A stretch of DNA of 5,477 nucleotides from Rhodospirillales bacterium (lineage in GTDB: Bacteria > Pseudomonadota > Alphaproteobacteria > UBA8366 > JADFVY01), in NCBI GenBank assembly GCA_024644185.1, contig JAHELM010000203.1, positions 1-5,477 on the forward strand, given 5' to 3'. Below are positions 1 through 5,477 of this stretch, in pieces. The notes beneath the pieces were generated by a model. That model saw only the letters and a list, made by a program, of their open reading frames with translations, made no database searches and was not told the origin of the DNA. Within the stretch, counting starts at the first letter, position 1. Every line of letters begins with the position of its first letter. The translations under genes and the position numbers were made by a program.

Positions 1-1145
1 CGGCGCGCCGGCCGGACGAAGCGCTCGGCCAGGCTTGTGCCCAGCCGCTGGCGGGTGATTTCCACCAGCCCGGCGGCGGTCATGCCCAGCACGTCGCAGG
101 TCACCGTGTCGTCGCGCATGGCCCGGCGCATCGCATCCACCACCTGCTTGCGGTGCCCCTTGTTGCGCATCGAGATGAAGTCGACGACGATGGTCCCGCC
201 GATGTTGCGCAGCATGATCTGCCGGGCCACGGCCTCGGCCGCCGCAAGGTTGGTCTTCAGGATCGCCGCGTCGGAGGGCAGGCGGCCGCCGGCCGCGCCC
301 ATGTTGACGTCGATGGCGCACAGCGCCTCGGTCGCCTCGATCACCAGCCCGCCGCCATCCTTCAGCGCCACCGCCGGGGCCAGCGCCGCCTCCAGCTGTT
401 CCTCGATGCCGGCCTCCTCGAACAGGGGGCGGTCGCCGCGATACAGTTCGATCGCGCCGTCCAGATCCGGCATTTCGCGCGCCACCTGGCCGCGAATCCG
501 GCTGAAGCTCTGGGGCTCGTCGACAATCGCCCGGCCGGCGGCATCGCGCAGCAGGGTCTCGACCATGCCCGCCCCGGCAAGCAGCAGCGCCGGCGGCCGG
601 GCCGTGGCCGCTTGTTCCTCGATCCGCCGCCACGCGGCAATCAGCCGCGCGACCTCCGCTTCCAGCACGGCGTCGTCGGCCCGCACCGCCGGGGCGCGGG
701 CGGACAGGCCCATGCCCTCGGGCAGCAGCCGGGCCAGACGCTCCTGCATCGCCGCCGGGTCGCCGTCCAGCCGGCGCGAGACATGCAGGCCCGGCCGCAT
801 CGGGTCGAGGATCAGATAGCGCCCGGTCAGCACCGGCGTGGCCGACAGCGCCGCGCCCTTGCCGCCGCCGGCCGGCCGGATCGTCTGGACCAGCGCCGCC
901 TTGCCCTCGGTCAGCGCCCGCGCCTTGCCGAGGAAACCGGGATCGGCCGCGCCGATATCGACGAAGGCGGCACCGATACCCTTTTCCACCCGGATGACGC
1001 GGCCCAGGTGAATCGCGCCGGTCGCCGCCGATTCGCCCAGGCGCTCGACATGGACGGCCAGCAACTGGCCGCGCCCGTCGATCACGGCCGCGCGGGTCTC
1101 GCCCGGCGACACCTCGATCAGGATATCCTGCTGCCGTTTCGTCAT
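1..1145 (-). CDS. rng: Ribonuclease E/G family endoribonuclease (short RNase G-like form), 3' end cut by window edge
   Basis: Single-strand-specific endoribonuclease of the RNase E/G family, acting in the cytoplasm on rRNA precursors and mRNA. The reading frame is open from ATG at 1145 to the left edge, giving 381 complete codons and no stop. The start MTKRQQDILIEVSPGETRAA matches the family's opening strand (E. coli RNase G has VNVTPSETRVAYID). A compact S1-like part follows at about residues 37-110 (HLGRVIRVEKGIGAAFVDIG). The DNase I-like catalytic part contains AIDVN (D279, N281) and IVVDFISM (D322). The 43-residue spacing of the two aspartates equals that of D303 and D346 in E. coli RNase E. 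KTNLAAAEAVARQIMLRNIGG is the conserved stretch between them. ATG overlaps the maf stop as ATGA, so translation is probably coupled; only a weak GGGG (1151-1154) precedes it. The large C-terminal scaffold of true RNase E cannot be assessed, but the compact S1 region favours the short alphaproteobacterial paralogue. Confidence 0.93.
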   Translation of the reverse strand, partial: MTKRQQDILIEVSPGETRAAVIDGRGQLLAVHVERLGESAATGAIHLGRVIRVEKGIGAAFVDIGAADPGFLGKARALTEGKAALVQTIRPAGGGKGAALSATPVLTGRYLILDPMRPGLHVSRRLDGDPAAMQERLARLLPEGMGLSARAPAVRADDAVLEAEVARLIAAWRRIEEQAATARPPALLLAGAGMVETLLRDAAGRAIVDEPQSFSRIRGQVAREMPDLDGAIELYRGDRPLFEEAGIEEQLEAALAPAVALKDGGGLVIEATEALCAIDVNMGAAGGRLPSDAAILKTNLAAAEAVARQIMLRNIGGTIVVDFISMRNKGHRKQVVDAMRRAMRDDTVTCDVLGMTAAGLVEITRQRLGTSLAERFVRPAR

Positions 1146-1726
1146 GCGATCCCCGCCGCGCGCAGAAGCCGCGCCGTCTCGAACAGCGGCAGCCCGACGA
1201 TATTGGAGTATGAGCCGTCCAGCCAGGGTATCAAGGCCGCGGCCCGGCCCTGGACAGCATAGCCGCCGGCCTTGCCGTGCCATTCGCCGGTGGCGGCATA
1301 GGCCTCGATCTCGGCCGGCTCCAGGCGCTTGAAGCGCACCGTGCTGGTCACCAGGCGGCGACGCTCGGTGCCGTCGGCGGCGATGACCGTCACCCCGCCG
1401 ATCACCCGGTGCCGACGGCCCGACAGCCGGGACAGGCAGCGGCGCGCGGTTTCCATGTCCTCCGCCTTGGGCAGGATGCGGCGGCCCAGCGCCACCACGG
1501 TATCGGCGGCCAGCACCACCGCGCCGGGATGCCGCGCCGCCACCGCGCGCGCCTTCTCGCCGGCCAGCCGGGCGGCATGGTGGACCGGCGATTCGTCCTT
1601 GCCCGGCGTCTCGTCGATATCGGCCGGATCGACCGCATCCGGCACGATGCCGATCTGCGCCAGAAGATCGAGGCGGCGCGGCGAGGCCGAGGCGAGGATG
1701 AGTCGCGGCCGGGAGGAGATGCTCAT
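1142..1726 (-). CDS. maf: Maf family nucleoside triphosphate pyrophosphatase (YhdE-like, dTTP/UTP type)
   Basis: Cytoplasmic pyrophosphatase that hydrolyses non-canonical or surplus nucleoside triphosphates to the monophosphate and PPi; the family was first described as septum formation inhibitors. The 194-residue length is normal. Motifs in order are the phosphate-binding LASASPRR (residues 11-18), GEKARAVAA (K58), the metal-binding AADTVV (D75), GKAGGYAVQG (151-160) and GSYSNIVGLPL (171-181). The KAGxYxxQG and GSYxxxVGLPL forms match E. coli YhdE (dTTP/UTP) better than YceF (7-methyl-GTP), which has KAGGFxxEG and a different loop; the substrate assignment rests on recalled sequences. It is the first clear gene of the minus-strand operon and its TGA overlaps the rng ATG by four bases. 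No good Shine-Dalgarno sequence precedes the start at 1726. The SASPRR motif 13 residues in leaves no room for a much later start. The ATG itself overlaps the stop of a nine-codon reading frame. Confidence 0.96.
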   Translation of the reverse strand: MSISSRPRLILASASPRRLDLLAQIGIVPDAVDPADIDETPGKDESPVHHAARLAGEKARAVAARHPGAVVLAADTVVALGRRILPKAEDMETARRCLSRLSGRRHRVIGGVTVIAADGTERRRLVTSTVRFKRLEPAEIEAYAATGEWHGKAGGYAVQGRAAALIPWLDGSYSNIVGLPLFETARLLRAAGIA

Positions 1727-1767
1727 TTGAAATCCGGTATCTGGTTCCGCATCCAGGGCGGCGGCCC

Positions 1768-1797
1768 CTTATCGCCGGTCGCGGCCCCGCCGGTCAA
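1768..1797 (-). promoter_or_regulatory. Candidate sigma-70-type promoter for maf-rng
   Basis: Read on the minus strand, TTGACC (1797-1792) matches five of six bases of the -35 consensus. After an 18-base spacer, GATAAG (1773-1768) matches four of six bases of the -10 consensus. This would start transcription near 1761 and give a leader of about 35 nucleotides before maf. It is the best promoter-like pair on this strand in the divergent gap, but the -10 is weak and no transcript data are available. Confidence 0.4.
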
Positions 1798-1819
1798 GCC
1801 CGCGCGGCGCCGGCTCACC

Positions 1820-1845
1820 ACCGGAACTGCCGACGGCGACCGGAA
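1820..1845. repeat. Two ACCGGAA direct repeats, 19 bp apart, beside the opgG -35 element
   Basis: ACCGGAA occurs at 1820-1826 and again at 1839-1845, a 19-bp period or roughly two helical turns. The second copy ends six bases before the putative opgG -35 hexamer and also contains CGGAATCCG, a short inverted repeat (1841-1849). Placement between divergent promoters is where an activator or repressor would bind, but a 7-bp repeat in GC-rich DNA can arise by chance. Confidence 0.15.
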
Positions 1846-1851
1846 TCCGTA

Positions 1852-1880
1852 TTGACTGCAACCCGGCGTGGCCCCATATA
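1852..1880 (+). promoter_or_regulatory. Candidate promoter for opgG-opgH
   Basis: TTGACT (1852-1857) matches five of six -35 consensus bases. CATATA (1875-1880) follows after 17 bases; the alternative TATACC (1877-1882) would have a 19-base spacer. TTGAC with an A/T-rich ATATA core inside otherwise GC-rich DNA is a common look for alphaproteobacterial housekeeping promoters. Transcription would start around 1887-1889, at the base of the hairpin at 1887-1904, so the transcript would begin with or inside that structure. Confidence 0.5.
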
Positions 1881-1886
1881 CCGGCT

Positions 1887-1911
1887 CGCCCGGATCGCCG
1901 GGCGCTTTTTT
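1887..1911 (+). terminator. Intrinsic-terminator-like hairpin in the opgG leader
   Basis: CGCCCGG (1887-1893) and CCGGGCG (1898-1904) form a perfect 7-bp all-GC stem around the loop ATCG. One C and six T's (1906-1911) follow. This is the standard form of a Rho-independent terminator read on the plus strand; read on the minus strand the T tract is on the wrong side. No plus-strand gene ends upstream, since maf and rng point away. It could therefore be an attenuator in the opgGH leader, a 5' stabilising hairpin, or a block to transcription running in antisense to the maf operon. The form is clear; the function is inferred. Confidence 0.5.
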
Positions 1912-1914
1912 CCC

Positions 1915-1918
1915 GGAG
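1915..1918 (+). promoter_or_regulatory. Shine-Dalgarno site of opgG
   Basis: GGAG lies 11 bases before the ATG at 1930, slightly farther than the usual 5-9. It supports the ATG but does not settle the start: GAGG (1969-1972) stands at the same distance from an in-frame GTG at 1984. The CCCGG at 1912-1916, which includes the first two G's of this site, is complementary to the right arm of the upstream hairpin. Confidence 0.45.
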
Positions 1919-1929
1919 ACTGACAAGAA

Positions 1930-3546
1930 ATGCCGTGCTCGTCGGACCTGTCGGACCAAGCGGTCCGTGAGGTGGGGCGCGCCGTGCCCACTGGCGTGCC
2001 GGCAACCGCCGGCCGCCGCCGGTTCCTGCTGGGCGCCGGCGCGGCGGGACTGCTGGCCCTGCTGCCATCCGATATCGCCACCGCCGTTCGCGCCGCGGCG
2101 CAAGGGGCGGCCGGGCGCGAGACTCCGGTCCGCTTTTCCGCCGACTGGCTGGTCGAGGAGGCCCGCCGGCTGGCGACCAAGCCGCACCGCGCCCGGATCG
2201 CGCATCCGCCGGCGGAATTCGCCGACCTCACCTACGATCAGTATCGCGATATCCGGTTCCGCGCCGAGGCTTCGATCTGGCGCGACGAGAACCGGCGGTT
2301 CCGCCTCGACCCGATGCATGGCGGCTCGCTGTTTCCGACGCCGGTGACCGTGAAACTGGTGGAGGACGGCCTGGCGCGAACGGTCCGCTATGCGCCGGAC
2401 ATGTACGATTACGGCCCCCTGGTGACGCCGCCGGCCGAAGGCGCCGACATTCCGTTCTCCGGCTTTCGCGCCCGCCATCCGATCAACAACCCGGATGTCT
2501 GGGACGAATTTGTCGTCTTCCAGGGCGCCAGCTATTTCCGCGCGGTCGGCAAGGGCCATCTCTATGGCCTGTCGGCGCGTGGCCTGGCCATCGGGACCGC
2601 CGACCCGGAGGGCGAGGAGTTTCCCGCCTTCACCGCCTTCTGGATCGAGCGGCCCGAGCCCGAGGCGCCGACGCTGATCGTGCATGCGCTGCTGGAAAGC
2701 GAGTCCTGCACCGGCGCGTATCGCTTCACGATCCGTCCGGGCGACGAGACGGTGATGGACGTCGAGACGACGCTGTTCGCCCGCGCCGCGATGGAGCGGG
2801 CCGGGCTGGCGCCGCTGACATCGATGTTCCTGTTCGACGCCTCGCGGCGCGCGCGCATCGACGATTTCCGCCCGGCGGTGCACGATTCGAACGGGCTGGA
2901 GATGTGGACCGGCGCCGGCGAGCATATCTGGCGGCCCCTGGCCAATCCCACCAGCCTGCAGATTTCGGCCTTTTCCGACCGCAGCCCGCTGGGTTTCGGG
3001 CTGATCCAGCGCGACCGCGAATTCGCCGACTACCAGGATCTCGAGGCGCGCTACGAGAAACGGCCCAGCGCGTGGATCGAGCCGGTCGGCGACTGGGGGG
3101 CGGGATCGGTGATCCTGGTCGAGATTCCCAGCGAGCAGGAAATCCACGACAACATCGTCGCCTTCTGGCGGCCCGCCGCGCCGATCCCGGCCGGCGAGGC
3201 ATTCCGGGTGACCTACCGGATCCGCTGGTGCGACCGTCCGCAGTTTCCGTCGCGACTGGCCAGGGTGGTGGCGACACGCAGCGGCCCCAATCTGGATCGG
3301 ACGGCGATCCAGTTCGTTGTCGATTACGAGACACCGATGGAATTCGCGGAAGATATCCGGGTGGAGGTCGGCAACTCCAGCGGCTCCGTTCACAATGCGG
3401 GCGTCCAGGCGAACCCCGAATCGGGCGGGGCGAGGGCGCGCTTCGAATTGACGCCGGAGGGCGCCGATCTGGTGGAATTGCGGCTGGTGCTGAAAAGCGG
3501 CGACAAGGCGCTGAGCGAAACATGGCTGTATCGCTGGACCGCGTGA
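1930..3546 (+). CDS. opgG: Periplasmic glucan biosynthesis protein OpgG/OpgD family (MdoG/MdoD), Tat-exported
   Basis: Periplasmic protein needed to make osmoregulated periplasmic glucans; it acts on the beta-1,2-glucan chain emerging from OpgH. E. coli OpgD is a beta-1,2-glucanase of family GH186. The 538 residues cover the whole family. A twin-arginine signal is visible: RRRFLLG (29-35), hydrophobic GAGAAGLLALL, then an Ala-rich region with possible cleavage after AAA at 55-57. Family blocks in order are GASYFRAVGKGHLYGLSARG (199-218), FWIERP (237-242), LTSMFLF (296-302), HDSNG (318-322), IWRPL, RPSAWIEP, GDWG (D388), VEIPS, DNIVAFW and LSETWLYRW (528-536). Twin arginines and GDWG resemble E. 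coli OpgD, while the position before opgH is that of opgG, so the subfamily is uncertain. The start is the ATG at 1930; GTG at 1984 would give a more usual short n-region before the arginines. The stop lies inside opgH, a coupled arrangement. The frame is intact. Confidence 0.95.
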   Translation: MPCSSDLSDQAVREVGRAVPTGVPATAGRRRFLLGAGAAGLLALLPSDIATAVRAAAQGAAGRETPVRFSADWLVEEARRLATKPHRARIAHPPAEFADLTYDQYRDIRFRAEASIWRDENRRFRLDPMHGGSLFPTPVTVKLVEDGLARTVRYAPDMYDYGPLVTPPAEGADIPFSGFRARHPINNPDVWDEFVVFQGASYFRAVGKGHLYGLSARGLAIGTADPEGEEFPAFTAFWIERPEPEAPTLIVHALLESESCTGAYRFTIRPGDETVMDVETTLFARAAMERAGLAPLTSMFLFDASRRARIDDFRPAVHDSNGLEMWTGAGEHIWRPLANPTSLQISAFSDRSPLGFGLIQRDREFADYQDLEARYEKRPSAWIEPVGDWGAGSVILVEIPSEQEIHDNIVAFWRPAAPIPAGEAFRVTYRIRWCDRPQFPSRLARVVATRSGPNLDRTAIQFVVDYETPMEFAEDIRVEVGNSSGSVHNAGVQANPESGGARARFELTPEGADLVELRLVLKSGDKALSETWLYRWTA

Positions 3547-5477
3547 CCGGCCCGGACGCCGGGGCGGTGGCCGCGCCGGTGCGCCTCGACAGCGGCCCGG
3601 TGCCGCCGGAGGCGCCGCTCGCCATGCCGGTGCAGGATTTGCGCCGGGCCCCGATGCACGCGCCACCGTCGGCAACGACGGTTTCGGCCCGGGCGGCAGC
3701 GACGGTATCGGCCCGGGCGGCGCGATGGTTCGTGTTCGGCGGCGCGCTGGCGGTAACCGGGATCGCCACCTGGCAGATACTGGTGGCGGTCGGCTTCGGC
3801 ACGGCAACCCTGCCGCAGTATCTTCTCGTCGGGCTGTTTGCGGTCACCTTCGGCTGGATTGCGCTGTCGGCCATGGCCGGGATCGCCGGTTTCGCTCGCT
3901 TGCTGCGCCGGCGGCCGGACGCCGCGCGGCATGCCGATCTTGCGGACACCCGCATCGCCCTGATCATGCCGGTGCACAACGAGGATCCGGGCCGCAGCAT
4001 GGGCGGGCTGCTGGCAATGGCCGAGGGGCTTGTGGAGCGCGCGGCAGGCGGGGCGTTCGACATCTTCATCCTGTCCGACAGCACCGATCCCGATGCCTGG
4101 ATCGCCGAGGCGCAAACCTTCCACGCGCTGCGCGCCGCGCTGGCCGGGCGCATGGCCGCCTTCTACCGGCGCCGGCATCGCAACACCGGCAAGAAGGCCG
4201 GCAATGTCGCCGATTTCGTGCGCCGCTGGGGCGGGCGCTACCGCTACATGGTGGTTCTCGACGCCGACAGCCTGATGGCGCCGGACACCATCCTGTCGCT
4301 GGCGGCGGCGATGCAGGCGGAACCCGGTCTCGGCCTGTTGCAGACGGTGCCGCGCCTGGCCGGACGGCGCAGCCTGTTTGCCCGGCTGCAACAATTCGCC
4401 GGTGCCGCCTACGGGCCGCTGGTGGCCGAGGGCGTCGCCGCCTGGCAGGCCGACGACGGCAATTTCTGGGGCCACAACGCGATCATCCGTACCGAGGCGT
4501 TCGCCGCCGCCTGCGGCCTGCCGGATCTGCGGGGCGTCAAGCCCTTCGGCGGGCCGGTCATGAGCCACGATTTCGTCGAGGCGGCGCTGTTGCGGCGGGC
4601 CGGCTGGAAGGTGCGCATGGATGCCAGGCTCGGCGGGTCGTGGGAAGAGGCGCCGCCCGGCCTGGTCGAATTCGCCCAGCGCGACCGGCGCTGGGCCCAG
4701 GGCAATCTGCAGCATCTGGGCGTCATCGGCGCCGCCGGGCTGGCCTGGCCCAACCGCGCGCATTTCGCCATCGGCATCATGAGCTATCTGGCGTCGCCGC
4801 TGTGGCTGTCGCTGATTGTCGTCGGTCTTGCCATCGCGTTGCAGGCGCGTTTCATCCGGCCGGAATACTTCACCCGGGAATTCCAGCTTTTCCCCACCTG
4901 GCCGAGCTTCGAGAGCGAACGCATGATCGCGCTGTTCGCCGCCACCATGGCCGTTCTGTTCCTGCCCAAATTGCTGGCGATCGTGGCGGTGCTTGGCAAT
5001 GCGGCCGAACGCCGGCGCTTTGGCGGCGCCGCGGCGGTCATCGCAAGCGCGGTGCTGGAAACCCTGCTGTCGGCGCTGGTCGCCCCGGTGACCATGCTGA
5101 CCCAGACGCGCCATGTCGCCGAGATCCTGACCCGCCGGGATTCCGGCTGGGCAGTGCAGCGGCGCGACGACGGCGGGTTGTCGCTGGTCGCCGCCCTGCG
5201 TTTCCATCGCGATCATCTGCTGGCCGGGATCGGCCTGCTGGCCGCCGCCTGGCTGGTATCGCCGGCGACCCTCGCCTGGCTCAGCCCGATGATCCTTGGC
5301 CTGGCGCTGGCGCCGGTCACCACCTGGATCACCTCCAGCCCGGACGTGGGCGACGGATTGCGGCGGATCGGCCTGTTGCGGATTCCCGAGGAGATCGCGC
5401 GGCCATCCCTGTTCGACGACCGCGACAGCGCGGCCGGCCGGCTGAAGGTCGGCACGACGTCGCTGGCGGCGCTGATC
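3522..5477 (+). CDS. opgH: Glucans biosynthesis glucosyltransferase H (OpgH/MdoH), 3' end cut by window edge
   Basis: Inner-membrane GT2 glucosyltransferase that polymerises UDP-glucose into the OPG backbone and carries it across the membrane. The window holds 652 codons and no stop. A short Ala/Pro-rich N-terminus is followed by two membrane segments (about 69-91 and 100-126). The cytoplasmic catalytic domain (about 145-410) has MPVHNED (149-155), LSDS (184-187), VVLDADS with D247 and D249, WGHNAIIR, SHDFVEAALLRRAGW (D350) and RDRRWAQGN (387-395), the family's (Q/R)xxRW product-binding motif. At least four hydrophobic segments follow (about 415-442, 470-495, 505-527, 566-605), then IPEE as in E. 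coli OpgH. E. coli OpgH has 847 residues, mostly longer at the N-terminus, so perhaps 50-150 residues are missing here. ATG 3522 overlaps opgG by 25 bases. GTG 3543 would overlap as GTGA, and ATG 3624 has a GGAGG (3608-3612) upstream. Confidence 0.95.
   Translation, partial: MAVSLDRVTGPDAGAVAAPVRLDSGPVPPEAPLAMPVQDLRRAPMHAPPSATTVSARAAATVSARAARWFVFGGALAVTGIATWQILVAVGFGTATLPQYLLVGLFAVTFGWIALSAMAGIAGFARLLRRRPDAARHADLADTRIALIMPVHNEDPGRSMGGLLAMAEGLVERAAGGAFDIFILSDSTDPDAWIAEAQTFHALRAALAGRMAAFYRRRHRNTGKKAGNVADFVRRWGGRYRYMVVLDADSLMAPDTILSLAAAMQAEPGLGLLQTVPRLAGRRSLFARLQQFAGAAYGPLVAEGVAAWQADDGNFWGHNAIIRTEAFAAACGLPDLRGVKPFGGPVMSHDFVEAALLRRAGWKVRMDARLGGSWEEAPPGLVEFAQRDRRWAQGNLQHLGVIGAAGLAWPNRAHFAIGIMSYLASPLWLSLIVVGLAIALQARFIRPEYFTREFQLFPTWPSFESERMIALFAATMAVLFLPKLLAIVAVLGNAAERRRFGGAAAVIASAVLETLLSALVAPVTMLTQTRHVAEILTRRDSGWAVQRRDDGGLSLVAALRFHRDHLLAGIGLLAAAWLVSPATLAWLSPMILGLALAPVTTWITSSPDVGDGLRRIGLLRIPEEIARPSLFDDRDSAAGRLKVGTTSLAALI
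3676..3723 (+). repeat. In-frame 24-bp tandem duplication in the opgH N-terminus
   Basis: Two adjacent 24-base units, 3676-3699 and 3700-3723, agree at 21 of their first 22 bases (the difference is T3683 versus A3707). They encode TVSARAA twice in succession (residues 53-59 and 61-67), just before the first membrane segment. Because the unit is a multiple of three the frame is kept. This looks like a slippage duplication in a weakly constrained cytoplasmic linker. Confidence 0.8.

Noticed and set aside
153..1262. A 369-codon open frame on the plus strand across rng and the end of maf
   Set aside because: It spans a gene junction on the other strand and its composition is typical of an antisense shadow frame; rng on the minus strand has its catalytic motifs intact.
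1277..1855. A 192-codon open frame on the plus strand opposite maf
   Set aside because: It is antisense to a confidently identified maf gene, with no domain and no convincing ribosome site.
1887..1911. The hairpin as an ordinary end-of-operon terminator
   Set aside because: The T tract fits only plus-strand transcription and no plus-strand gene ends upstream, so it was kept as a leader element instead.
1723..3807. A 694-codon open frame on the minus strand, antisense to opgG
   Set aside because: It is a shadow of the plus-strand gene in GC-rich DNA. Its translation is low-complexity Arg/Pro/Gly/Ala-rich with no recognisable domain, while opgG matches its family over its full length.
3390..5216. 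A 608-codon open frame on the minus strand, antisense to opgH
   Set aside because: The translation is rich in Gly, Arg, Gln, His and Ala without family motifs, whereas the plus strand carries every expected OpgH motif in one intact frame.
1..5477. Mobile element, phage, CRISPR, toxin-antitoxin or defence system
   Set aside because: No transposase, integrase, spaced repeats or terminal inverted repeats are visible, and all four genes are ordinary chromosomal families with uniform GC-rich codon use.

Overview
The window looks like chromosomal DNA from a high-GC alphaproteobacterium, possibly Rhodospirillales-like; this placement is my inference. The base composition is strongly G+C-rich (not computed), third codon positions are nearly all G or C, the maf and rng genes form the tight pair usual in alphaproteobacteria, and the promoter-like sites have TTGAC-type -35 and CATATA-type -10 elements. 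Four protein genes fill almost all of it, in two divergent operons around a regulatory gap of about 200 bp. I see no tRNA, rRNA, CRISPR array, insertion sequence, prophage or other sign of recent transfer.

Left operon (minus strand, 1-1726): maf, a Maf/YhdE-type nucleotide pyrophosphatase, is followed through an ATGA overlap by rng, a short RNase E/G-family endoribonuclease that runs off the left edge. The rng catalytic aspartates are visible and have the family spacing. Together these are a housekeeping pair: removal of non-canonical nucleotides, and RNA processing.

Central gap (1727-1929): divergent promoter-like sequences are present for both operons. Just upstream of the opgG ribosome binding site is a perfect 7-bp GC hairpin followed by six T's, read on the plus strand. 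No plus-strand gene ends there, so it may be a leader or attenuator element.

Right operon (plus strand, 1930-5477): opgG encodes a Tat-exported periplasmic OpgG/OpgD-family (GH186-type) protein. It overlaps opgH, the membrane GT2 glucosyltransferase that polymerises UDP-glucose into the beta-1,2-linked backbone of osmoregulated periplasmic glucans (OPGs). OpgH makes and exports the backbone and the OpgG/D protein processes it in the periplasm. OpgH is cut by the right edge.

The gene content is ordinary and I do not see a new biological system. The points most worth a second look are the terminator-like opgG leader with a possible alternative fold, the OpgD-like Tat signal on the gene in the opgG position, the short N-terminus of OpgH with an internal 24-bp duplication, and the apparent lack of the Zn-link cysteine in the RNase.
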